Source of the DNA: Ignavibacteriales bacterium
Lineage (GTDB): Bacteria > Bacteroidota > Ignavibacteria > T3Sed10-11
Assembly: GCA_003560935.1 (NCBI GenBank)
Contig: PWJF01000070.1
Location: 1-7,237 of the forward strand
Direction of reading: 5' to 3'
DNA: 7,237 nucleotides
Part shown: one piece after another, positions 1-5,849 of the stretch
How positions within the stretch are numbered: position 1 is the stretch's first letter
Layout of the letters: the number at the start of each line of letters is the position of its first letter
Program-made: the position numbers and the translations under genes
The notes under the pieces: generated by a model
What the model was told of the DNA's origin: nothing
Databases searched by the model: none
Seen by the model: only the letters and a program-made list of their open reading frames with translations

Positions 1-1502
1 CCGTTATTATTGATCAATATTACCGTAAGCGGTATATCATATTTTCGCGATGCAATCAAACCGTTGAGGTCGTGGTAAAATGCCAGATCTCCGGTTATAA
101 GATACACGGGAGATTTTGTCGCCGCGGCAATTCCCAATGCGGTAGAGTTGATGCCGTCGATTCCGCTTGCACCGCGGTTTGTATGAATACAAATATTCTT
201 CTCCAGCGATGAAGCAAAATAATCCAGATCGCGTATCGGCATGCTGTTGGAAATCATGACATGAGAATCTTCGGGGATTGATTCCAACACTACCCTCACT
301 ACCTTCCCCTCGAATAACGAGTCCGTGCAATCGATCATCTCCTTCCGGATCGCCTCCGCCTTTTCTTCGGCTTTTTTGAAATCCGCCAACCATTCATCGG
401 GTGTGATAGCGGTGTTTTCTTTCCGGAGCGCCTCGCTCATCATTGCACAAAATCGTGTGGGGTCGGATTGCACAACGGAACGGAGATAATTCGACGGGTC
501 AAGCCATCGACCGCCGGAATTGACATGTATCTTAAAAGCATTCTGCTCATTTAAAAACAACTCAAGTCCTTTAGAACTTACCGTACCGCCGAATTGAAGT
601 ATGACCTCCGGTTTATGCGATTCGGCAAACGATGCGGCTTTCAGGTATGCATCGTAATGTGTAAAGATCATACTCTTTTCATTACGCCCGAACCTGAGCT
701 GCGACGCTCCATCGGCAAGAATAGGATATGAGAGACGCGAAGCCATTTCCGACACATGGTTTGTAAATGCTTCGCTAAAATTGCCGGGACCAACAATGAT
801 CAAACCACGCCTATACATACGTGCAGCCGAAATCAGATCGGTCAACGATTCCGTCGTCGGCGTCACCGATACTTCTACCGGCGCAATATCATCCGCAAAT
901 CCATTCTTGAACTGTTCAAAATTATGAGCGTCAATTGTATCGGTGTAGCTTTTCGGTTCAAACGGTTTTCTGAACGGAAAATTAATGTGCACCGGACCTT
1001 TCTCAAGTCCGGTCGCTTCCTTGACCGCACGTCTGGCGACAACACGAATATGTCTCATTCGCCCGGGTGTCGGTTCGGGCAACCCCGCATTAAAAAACCA
1101 GCGTATATGGTTAGCGTAAATATTGTTCTGATTGATAGTTTGATTGGCGCCGCATTCTATCAGCTCCGGCGGACGGTCGGCGGTACATACAATCAACGGC
1201 GCATTCTGTTGATATGCTTCTATAATCGCCGGATAAAATTCTGCCGCTGCCGTGCCCGATGTACACACAAGCATCACCGGCTGGCGAATGCTCTTTGCAA
1301 TTCCGAGTGCAAAAAAACCGCCGGAGCGTTCGTCTATGTGTACATACGAAGTAAGATTAGTATTGTTGGCACAAGCAAGTGCGAGCGGCGTGCTTCTCGA
1401 ACCGGGCGAGATACATGCATAGCGGACACCCAGCCGGACAAGCTGGTCTATAAAAACTTCCGCCCACAGTATGTTTCGATTAATCTGAATGTGATCGCTC
1501 AA
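1..1502 (-). CDS. menD: MenD, SEPHCHC synthase (partial, C-terminus off the left edge)
   Basis: This is 2-succinyl-5-enolpyruvyl-6-hydroxy-3-cyclohexene-1-carboxylate synthase, a thiamine-diphosphate enzyme. It joins isochorismate to 2-oxoglutarate in menaquinone biosynthesis in the cytoplasm. I read 500 uninterrupted codons. PGSRSTPLALA lies at residues 33-43. HIDERSGG follows at 55-62, where Glu58 matches the cofactor-activating glutamate of MenD (Glu55 in E. coli). CTSGTAAAE and TADRPPEL come next. SNSMPIRDLD and TNRGASGIDGINST lie in the C-terminal half. The ThDP/metal motif starts with GDL near residue 471 and ends in INNNG at the window edge. Known MenD proteins are about 550-590 aa, so some 60-90 residues are missing. 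The only good start is TTG at 1502, four bases inside the end of menF; an in-frame stop lies about ten codons upstream and no Shine-Dalgarno is visible. Coupling to menF translation is inferred. Identity is near certain; the start is likely. Confidence 0.95.
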   Translation of the reverse strand, partial: MSDHIQINRNILWAEVFIDQLVRLGVRYACISPGSRSTPLALACANNTNLTSYVHIDERSGGFFALGIAKSIRQPVMLVCTSGTAAAEFYPAIIEAYQQNAPLIVCTADRPPELIECGANQTINQNNIYANHIRWFFNAGLPEPTPGRMRHIRVVARRAVKEATGLEKGPVHINFPFRKPFEPKSYTDTIDAHNFEQFKNGFADDIAPVEVSVTPTTESLTDLISAARMYRRGLIIVGPGNFSEAFTNHVSEMASRLSYPILADGASQLRFGRNEKSMIFTHYDAYLKAASFAESHKPEVILQFGGTVSSKGLELFLNEQNAFKIHVNSGGRWLDPSNYLRSVVQSDPTRFCAMMSEALRKENTAITPDEWLADFKKAEEKAEAIRKEMIDCTDSLFEGKVVRVVLESIPEDSHVMISNSMPIRDLDYFASSLEKNICIHTNRGASGIDGINSTALGIAAATKSPVYLITGDLAFYHDLNGLIASRKYDIPLTVILINNN

Positions 1503-2893
1503 GGATGTAACAACGAAGTAATTGCTTTTAATTTAATTTCGGTTTCCCGGTATTCATCTTCAGGTTTTGAATCCGCAACGATCCCGCCTCCTGCAAACGC
1601 ATGCAATGTATTATCAATCAGTAAGGCGGAACGCAACGCGACGCAAAAATCACCGTTACCGCCGGTGTCAAACCATCCGAGATAACCGGTGTATAACCCT
1701 CGATCGTATTGCTCCATCGATTGTATCATTTTCAATGCAGGCGAAAGAGGATACCCACCGACTGCGGGAGTCGGATGGAGATCTTCAAGTACTCTGAATA
1801 TTGAAACGCCCGGGTGGAGTACTCCGCGTACACCGGTATATAGATGTTGAATATACGATAATTTTTTCAATATTGGGAGTCGATCCATATCGACAGACGA
1901 GCAATATCGATTAAGAATCGATTTAATATGGTTGACGACGATCTGATGCTCATCGCGGTTTTTCCGACTGCTTAGCAACTCATTCCCAAGCCGGCCGTCT
2001 TCTTCACCGGTCCTCCCTCTGCCGATTGACCCGGCTATAGCATCGCAATAAACTGTATCACCGGAGAAACTCGCCAATTTCTCCGGCGAAATGCCCATGA
2101 ACAGCGATGATCCGGATTTAAAGACGAATATATAGCAATCCTGGAATGACTTACCTGTTTTTGTAATTTCCTTTAAAATTCGATTACCCTCAACTCCCTC
2201 GATTGTAATATGACGGGAAAGTACAACTTTGTTTACCTCTCCTCTTCTGATCGATTCAACGATTACGGCAACTTTCTCCATCCATCCGTTCTTATCCGCT
2301 TCCTCATTCCCGGTACGGTAATCGGGAGGATTATCAGAAATTTCCGGGTTATCAGCCGGTAATCCCGATAAAAACTCCTCCAATCTTAAAATGGATTGTT
2401 CATCCCCGGCATCCTTATTCAGGTCGATCTGATATGCTGCTCTACAACCATCCGTAGATTTAGCTACAATAAACTCGGGAATAAACCAATCGGATGGGTG
2501 GAAATCCCGCCACATCGAATCACGGTGTTCAGGGAAAAACGACATACTTCCGACAAAAAGAGGGAATGGGACATCCGAAGCGCCGTTATAATGATGCACG
2601 ATCAGGGGTCTGATTTTTGAATATGTATTGGCAAGATCATCAAAGCGGCTGCTTCCGGATGATCGAACCGATAAAATCTTTCCAACTGCCAGGAAACGGA
2701 CGTCTTCGCCGGGTTTTTCGAAATAGAAAGCAGTCTTATTTGTTTTCAGGAGAGAATTAACCGTTCGGTCAAAATCTTTATCTAATACCGGAAAACGGTA
2801 CGATAATATACTTTGCCCTTGATTCGATGTATCTACATTGGGCTTATTTTGTAAAATCCTTGAAAATTGCCGGATAACAGGATCGTTTTTCAT
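1499..2893 (-). CDS. menF: MenF, isochorismate synthase
   Basis: This 464-aa chorismate-binding enzyme converts chorismate to isochorismate with Mg2+. The C-terminal catalytic half carries the family signatures. GEVNKVVLSR holds Lys222, equivalent to the general base Lys190 of E. coli MenF. MGISPEKL holds Glu271, matching the catalytic glutamate about 50 residues on. SSRKNRDEH lies at 308-316, LHPTPAVGGYP at 372-382, RGLYTGYLGW at 398-407, and GGGIVADSKPEDEYRET at 435-451. The N-terminal 190 residues are the less conserved domain. The same fold makes isochorismate for siderophores (EntC, DhbC), but the four-base overlap with menD assigns this copy to menaquinone synthesis. The ATG at 2893 gives a normal family length. 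Upstream there is only GAG directly against the ATG, so the ribosome-binding site is poor. menFD is divergent from the sigma operon across 165 bp. Confidence 0.95.
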   Translation of the reverse strand: MKNDPVIRQFSRILQNKPNVDTSNQGQSILSYRFPVLDKDFDRTVNSLLKTNKTAFYFEKPGEDVRFLAVGKILSVRSSGSSRFDDLANTYSKIRPLIVHHYNGASDVPFPLFVGSMSFFPEHRDSMWRDFHPSDWFIPEFIVAKSTDGCRAAYQIDLNKDAGDEQSILRLEEFLSGLPADNPEISDNPPDYRTGNEEADKNGWMEKVAVIVESIRRGEVNKVVLSRHITIEGVEGNRILKEITKTGKSFQDCYIFVFKSGSSLFMGISPEKLASFSGDTVYCDAIAGSIGRGRTGEEDGRLGNELLSSRKNRDEHQIVVNHIKSILNRYCSSVDMDRLPILKKLSYIQHLYTGVRGVLHPGVSIFRVLEDLHPTPAVGGYPLSPALKMIQSMEQYDRGLYTGYLGWFDTGGNGDFCVALRSALLIDNTLHAFAGGGIVADSKPEDEYRETEIKLKAITSLLHP

Positions 2894-3058
2894 CTCAAAA
2901 ATGGTAAAAACAACGATTTATCTAAAAAAAATGTTAGTCAAGAATCTATTAATATACAATAATTTTTATTACATTACCATAATCTCATCATTCGACACGC
3001 AGGTGAGTCAATTACTGTAACATTATATAATCCTTATTCGTTAAATCTTTACATTTAG
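2894..3058. promoter_or_regulatory. Divergent promoter region between menFD and the sigma operon
   Basis: This 165-bp AT-rich spacer separates two divergently transcribed operons, so promoters for both should lie here. For the rightward side a perfect TATAAT stands at 3026-3031 without a matching -35 at the usual distance, and an ECF-like arrangement overlaps it (listed separately). For the leftward side I see TTGACT-like -35 candidates on the minus strand but no -10 at correct spacing, so I do not assign the menF promoter. Neither flanking start codon has a good Shine-Dalgarno sequence. A short open frame that crosses this spacer looks accidental. Confidence 0.6.
3016..3042 (+). promoter_or_regulatory. 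Candidate ECF-type promoter of the sigma operon
   Basis: TGTAAC at 3016-3021 is followed after 17 bases by CGTT at 3039-3042. ECF sigma factors commonly recognise an AAC-containing -35 and a CGT-containing -10 at 16-17 bp spacing, and they often drive their own operon. Transcription would start only about 10 bases before the sigma ATG at 3059, giving an almost leaderless mRNA, which agrees with the lack of a Shine-Dalgarno sequence. An overlapping housekeeping -10 (TATAAT, 3026-3031) is the competing reading. Both are motif matches by eye. Confidence 0.35.
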
Positions 3059-3586
3059 ATGAGTTCCCGGTTACGGTTCAAATTTCTTGAAAACCGGTAT
3101 AGAGACCGGATTTTCAGCTACGCGCTCTGGATGGTAAAAAACCGGCACGATGCAGAGGATATAACCCAGGAAGTTCTGATTAAAATATGGGAGCATGGTC
3201 ACGATATCAAGCTTTCATCGATAAAATCATGGATAATGCGGGCTACACATAACCTGAGTATCGATTACCTCAGAAAGCGATCTGTCAAATTTAAGTATGA
3301 ACAGAAGTACGATAAAGAAGATGCATTATACGAGTTACCCGATCCGGGTAAAATGTCCGATCCCGGAACGGAAACCGCGCAGGTAATCATCAATGAGGAG
3401 CTTGAGGAGGCAATAAACAAGCTGCCCGACTTGCAGAAAAAAATTATCGTAATGTATGAAATCCAGGAGTTAAAATACCGGGAGATCAGCGAGATTCTGG
3501 ATATACCGATTAATTCGGTAAAAGTTAATATCTTCAGAGCACGAAAGAATTTGCAAAAATCGTTAGAACATTATAAGCAAGCATAA
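3059..3586 (+). CDS. ECF-family RNA polymerase sigma factor (sigma-70 group 4, RpoE-like)
   Basis: This 175-aa protein directs RNA polymerase to a dedicated promoter set. Region 2 spans about residues 9-77: YRDRIFSYALWMV, then the hallmark DAEDITQEVLIKIWE (31-45), then SWIMRATHNLSIDYLRKR. A charged linker (about 78-112) replaces region 3. Region 4 spans about 113-170, with LPDLQKKIIVMYEIQEL and a helix-turn-helix in YREISEILDIPINSVKVNI (140-158) ending FRARKNL. Size and two-domain layout are typical of ECF factors. The ATG at 3059 directly follows an in-frame TAG, so no earlier start exists in this frame, although the N-terminus is slightly short for the family. There is no Shine-Dalgarno. 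The anti-sigma gene begins one base after the stop codon. Regulon and ECF subgroup cannot be told from the sequence. Confidence 0.95.
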   Translation: MSSRLRFKFLENRYRDRIFSYALWMVKNRHDAEDITQEVLIKIWEHGHDIKLSSIKSWIMRATHNLSIDYLRKRSVKFKYEQKYDKEDALYELPDPGKMSDPGTETAQVIINEELEEAINKLPDLQKKIIVMYEIQELKYREISEILDIPINSVKVNIFRARKNLQKSLEHYKQA

Positions 3587-3587
3587 C

Positions 3588-4145
3588 ATGAATACACCGA
3601 CGTGTTCGTTTGACGAGGAAAAACTGGTCGGCGCCGCATATAGAGACGGCACTATCGCAGATCGTATTCGTGTATTCTTCCACACGAAAAGATGCAAAGA
3701 GTGCGCGTCAATTTTTCGGGAATACAGACAGACCGCGAATACATTCGATTCCATAAAACCGGAAAAATGTCCGCCGACCGTAACCGACCGTGTCCGGAAA
3801 CGGATTGGAATAAAAAAAGAAAAAAGTTTTTTTGATCCGGTGCTGGATTTTATATTCTACCGTCCTGCATATGCTGTTTCGGGAACGGCTGTCGTGGTCG
3901 TGCTTGCCGTTTTTCTCGCATTTCAATTAACCGATTTGTATTCTCCGGAACCCGATGTTTATTATTCCGATGCCGAGATCCGTCAGGCACAGGAAGATAT
4001 AGAGAAAACGTTCGCTATGATCGTTCCCGTGGTTCAGAATGCACAGTTACATGTTCGTGACGATATCATCCGGTCGCAGCTATTGCCGCCGGTACAGCAT
4101 AGTGTGGAAAAAACCAATCAACTGTTTATAAAAGGACTGCAATAA
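3588..4145 (+). CDS. Membrane-bound ZAS-type anti-sigma factor
   Basis: This 185-aa protein is the probable partner that holds the adjacent sigma factor inactive. The cytoplasmic N-terminus carries the zinc-binding anti-sigma signature H-x3-C-x2-C as HTKRCKEC (His32, Cys36, Cys39). Cys6 lies 26 residues before His32, the position of the fourth ligand in RsrA-type and RsiW-type proteins. One transmembrane helix follows at about residues 95-113 (YAVSGTAVVVVLAVFLAFQ). The remaining 70 or so residues would lie outside the cytoplasmic membrane, are predicted mostly helical by eye, and match no domain I recognise. The gene starts one base after the sigma stop and ends two bases before the next gene, so co-translation is likely. 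Anti-sigma factors of this layout are often released by regulated proteolysis, but no cleavage site is identifiable here. Pairing with the sigma is inferred from position and the ZAS motif. Confidence 0.88.
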   Translation: MNTPTCSFDEEKLVGAAYRDGTIADRIRVFFHTKRCKECASIFREYRQTANTFDSIKPEKCPPTVTDRVRKRIGIKKEKSFFDPVLDFIFYRPAYAVSGTAVVVVLAVFLAFQLTDLYSPEPDVYYSDAEIRQAQEDIEKTFAMIVPVVQNAQLHVRDDIIRSQLLPPVQHSVEKTNQLFIKGLQ

Positions 4146-4147
4146 TA

Positions 4148-4678
4148 ATGAGGCACTACATACTACTCCCTCTCTGTTTGGTAATTTTCCTGTATTCAGT
4201 AAATGCACAGGATGAGATGCCCGAACAAAGCGGATTTATCGCTCTCGAAGAACTTTCATTGTTTAAGGATATAGAGACCTCGCTTGAGGTACAAATCGGT
4301 GAATCGATGATCGCGTTGGTTGCCAGCACCGCAGAGAAGGATAGCCCCGAATTTGCCCGTGTTCTTCGTAAACTTAAACAACTTCGCTCCTTTTCTTTCG
4401 ATCTTTCCGCCATCCCGCGAAACAAAATCGATGAATATCTCGAACAAGTAAATACAAGGCTCCTGAACGAACGTTGGGAGATTGTATACAGAATGCGGGA
4501 ACCCGAAACGACGGCAAACATATACATGAAAACGGTAGCCGGTGAGGTTGCCGGTATGACGATATATTCAATAGACCGGAATGATCAGGTGATCCTGATC
4601 AACATCGTGGGCAGCGTCAGTCTTGAAGATATTTCTCAACTCGCCGAGCAATTCGGATTACCCGACATCAGTCCGTAA
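4148..4678 (+). CDS. Exported DUF4252-like protein
   Basis: This 176-aa protein starts with a Sec signal peptide: MRH, a hydrophobic run to about residue 17, and a likely signal peptidase I site after VNA at residue 20. The mature part resembles the DUF4252 family. It has an amphipathic N-terminal helix, a segment near 73-86 (LRKLKQLRSFSFDL), a helix, then an ExVYRM-type strand, IYMKTVAGEVAGMTIY (125-140) and a final strand QVILINIVGSVSLEDISQL (147-165). Such proteins are frequently encoded beside ECF sigma/anti-sigma pairs; their molecular function is not established. AAAGGA at 4131-4136 may serve as a distant ribosome-binding site, and the gene begins two bases after the anti-sigma stop. 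It is probably periplasmic or surface-associated and may take part in sensing or in the response output. Family assignment is by recognition, not a search. Confidence 0.75.
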   Translation: MRHYILLPLCLVIFLYSVNAQDEMPEQSGFIALEELSLFKDIETSLEVQIGESMIALVASTAEKDSPEFARVLRKLKQLRSFSFDLSAIPRNKIDEYLEQVNTRLLNERWEIVYRMREPETTANIYMKTVAGEVAGMTIYSIDRNDQVILINIVGSVSLEDISQLAEQFGLPDISP

Positions 4679-4687
4679 TCATACATC

Positions 4688-4694
4688 AGGAGGG
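4688..4694 (+). promoter_or_regulatory. Shine-Dalgarno that sets the lipoprotein start
   Basis: AGGAGGG lies one base before the ATG at 4696 but seven bases before the ATG at 4702. Only the second spacing is suitable for initiation, so the protein should begin MKTQTT, a typical lipoprotein signal, and not two residues earlier. Confidence 0.75.
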
Positions 4695-4701
4695 TATGCA
4701 T

Positions 4702-5205
4702 ATGAAAACACAAACAACGATGTTTTTCATAGCAGTATTCTTTATTCTTACCATCAACGGATGCGGCGGCAAACTCGATAACTTCGACGATGTCCGCAAT
4801 TATATTATGAATGAGTCAGGCGAATCATTTCGTACAACATTCGAATTCGCCGTCAAAACCGATAATCTCGGCATTATTCGCGATCACGTCAAGGATCTCG
4901 ACTTCGATACCGGGGATTACAAAGTAAGCGGTATTGAAAAAGTGGAAATCGGCATGTACCGGGTACGGGATGACGAAACGGTCCGGTTAACCGATAATTT
5001 TGAGCTCGTCGATGTCAAAAAGATGACTCAAAGACTAAGACGCGCCGGATACGAAACCATCATCCGGAGCACATCCGCGGATGAAATCTCTCTCGGTCTT
5101 ATTAAAGAGAGCCGCGGATCACGAAAAGGTGCGGGGTACTTCATTCAGTTGAAACCCGATCAATTCGTGGTGGTAAAAGTAGACGCGGATTTTTCGAAGT
5201 TGTGA
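4702..5205 (+). CDS. Predicted lipoprotein, fourth gene of the sigma operon; possible diverged DUF4252 relative
   Basis: From the start at 4702 this is a 167-aa protein with a lipoprotein signal peptide: MKTQTT, a hydrophobic core FFIAVFFILT, and the lipobox INGC with Cys21 as lipidation site. The mature region is charged. It has no family hallmark that I recognise outright. The order of elements in residues 75-167 nevertheless resembles the preceding DUF4252-like protein: IEKVEIGMYRV, a helix DVKKMTQRLRRAGYE, a strand TIIRS, a LGLIKESRG strand, and a C-terminal FVVVKVDADFSKL. An ancient duplication is therefore plausible. The gap to the previous stop is 23 bases and the gene has the strongest ribosome-binding site of the operon, which may raise its expression. 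Function is unknown; an envelope role tied to the sigma/anti-sigma pair is inferred from position. An alternative start two codons upstream (4696) has unsuitable spacing. Confidence 0.85.
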   Translation: MKTQTTMFFIAVFFILTINGCGGKLDNFDDVRNYIMNESGESFRTTFEFAVKTDNLGIIRDHVKDLDFDTGDYKVSGIEKVEIGMYRVRDDETVRLTDNFELVDVKKMTQRLRRAGYETIIRSTSADEISLGLIKESRGSRKGAGYFIQLKPDQFVVVKVDADFSKL

Positions 5206-5282
5206 GAGGGGGATATAAGAGAGGGGGAGATGTTGATATAATCAGTGTGCATTGATTCACGCACACACCCCCTACCCCTCAC
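5202..5282 (+). repeat. Nested imperfect inverted repeat at the operon end
   Basis: Three pairs of complementary segments are nested in order. GTGAGAGGG (5202-5210) faces CCCCTCAC (5275-5282), with one bulged A. AGGGGG (5222-5227) faces CCCCCT (5268-5273). GTGTGC (5245-5250) faces GCACAC (5261-5266) around a 10-base loop. The left arm also has a 10-base direct repeat, GAGAGGGGGA, at 5204-5213 and 5219-5228. The structure begins at the lipoprotein stop codon. There is no U-tract after it, so it is not a standard intrinsic terminator. It could be an mRNA 3' stabilising structure or part of a degenerate repeat element. Confidence 0.45.
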
Positions 5283-5562
5283 GTTAGAGAAGAGTTTCCC
5301 GCGCATATTATCATGAAAACCCACACTGGCATTCCCCCCAGCTCTCGTGTTGGAAATCAGGATCAGCGAGAAGGATTATCCGACACGGATTCTCCATCAC
5401 TCTCTCTTTTCTGTATTCACCCCCACTCGTAACCCATTGTTATTAAATCAGTTACAAAAACAATCCTCCCGTATTTAAATCCGGCATACAAGTTGCGTTA
5501 TGGGATAGTGAAGTCCTTGGAAAACGAATCCACACTATTCAAACAATATAAGGAACAAAGCA
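5206..5562. other. Intergenic region with no convincing gene
   Basis: About 357 bp separate the sigma operon from the electron-transfer operon. The left fifth holds the nested inverted repeat. The middle (about 5283-5430) is C-rich, with pyrimidine runs and no recognisable element. The right part (about 5431-5562) turns AT-rich, as expected for the promoter of the downstream genes, but I find no -35/-10 pair good enough to assign. A TAAGGA ribosome-binding site stands at 5549-5554, eight bases before the ATG at 5563. Confidence 0.6.
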
Positions 5563-5817
5563 ATGTTTGAAATCACCAACGCAGCGACGTTTTGGGTCGA
5601 CCTGACCAATGTGGTGCTCGGATTAGCAACACTCATATGCTTCGGCATTGTTGTTTATGCCGCTGTCAAAGAAGTCCTGATTCGGGTTACCCAAACATCG
5701 AAGGCAAAGGTTAGAGAACACGATGACGCGCACGTATTTGAAGTGCCGGATCTTGGTCTCACCATGACCGACGGTGGAGAAAAACTATACGACGATGACG
5801 AACGAGCATTCGGGTAA
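5563..5817 (+). CDS. Small single-pass membrane protein of the electron-transfer operon
   Basis: This 84-aa protein has one clear transmembrane helix at about residues 14-36 (LTNVVLGLATLICFGIVVYA). A short basic stretch follows (KEVLIRVTQTSKAKVR), then an acidic tail of about 34 residues ending DDDERAFG. The basic residues after the helix suggest the tail is cytoplasmic, by the positive-inside rule. There are no cysteines in the tail and no CXXCH motif, so it does not itself look like a heme or iron-sulphur carrier. The start has a good ribosome-binding site (TAAGGA, spacing 8). The next gene begins 32 bases after its stop. I do not recognise a named family. Its position suggests an accessory or anchoring subunit for the following proteins, which is inference. 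Confidence 0.85.
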   Translation: MFEITNAATFWVDLTNVVLGLATLICFGIVVYAAVKEVLIRVTQTSKAKVREHDDAHVFEVPDLGLTMTDGGEKLYDDDERAFG

Positions 5818-5837
5818 TAATCCGAGAGCATAATACT

Positions 5838-5843
5838 AAAGGG
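5838..5843 (+). promoter_or_regulatory. Shine-Dalgarno that sets the start of the cysteine-rich protein
   Basis: AAAGGG directly abuts the ATG at 5844 but lies six bases before the ATG at 5850. The second ATG is therefore the likely start, giving a protein beginning MKCPFLKE, with the first cysteine module at the very N-terminus. Confidence 0.65.
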
Positions 5844-5849
5844 ATGATA

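Noticed and set aside
37..393. 118-codon minus-strand frame within menD
   Set aside because: It is out of frame with the verified MenD reading, which continues uninterrupted through this stretch and includes the cofactor motif.
756..1685. 309-codon open frame on the plus strand
   Set aside because: It lies antisense to menD and the end of menF, which carry conserved catalytic motifs throughout. Its translation is rich in Arg, Cys, Asn and Ser without any domain pattern, and no ribosome-binding site precedes it.
2838..3020. 60-codon plus-strand frame across the menF start and the divergent spacer
   Set aside because: Half is antisense to menF and half is AT-rich promoter DNA; the translation is low-complexity Ile/Tyr/Asn-rich and it has no ribosome-binding site.
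5204..5228. Tandem GAGAGGGGGA units as the start of a CRISPR or satellite array
   Set aside because: Only two copies occur, 15 bases apart, and no further units follow.
5245..5266. GTGTGC/GCACAC hairpin as an intrinsic terminator
   Set aside because: A six-base stem with a ten-base loop is followed by ACACCCCCTA, with no run of T, so it does not meet the intrinsic terminator pattern.
5313..5432. Possible 39-aa small protein (ATG to TAA) in the long intergenic region
   Set aside because: No Shine-Dalgarno precedes it, its composition is Ser/Pro/His-rich without structure, and nothing suggests expression.
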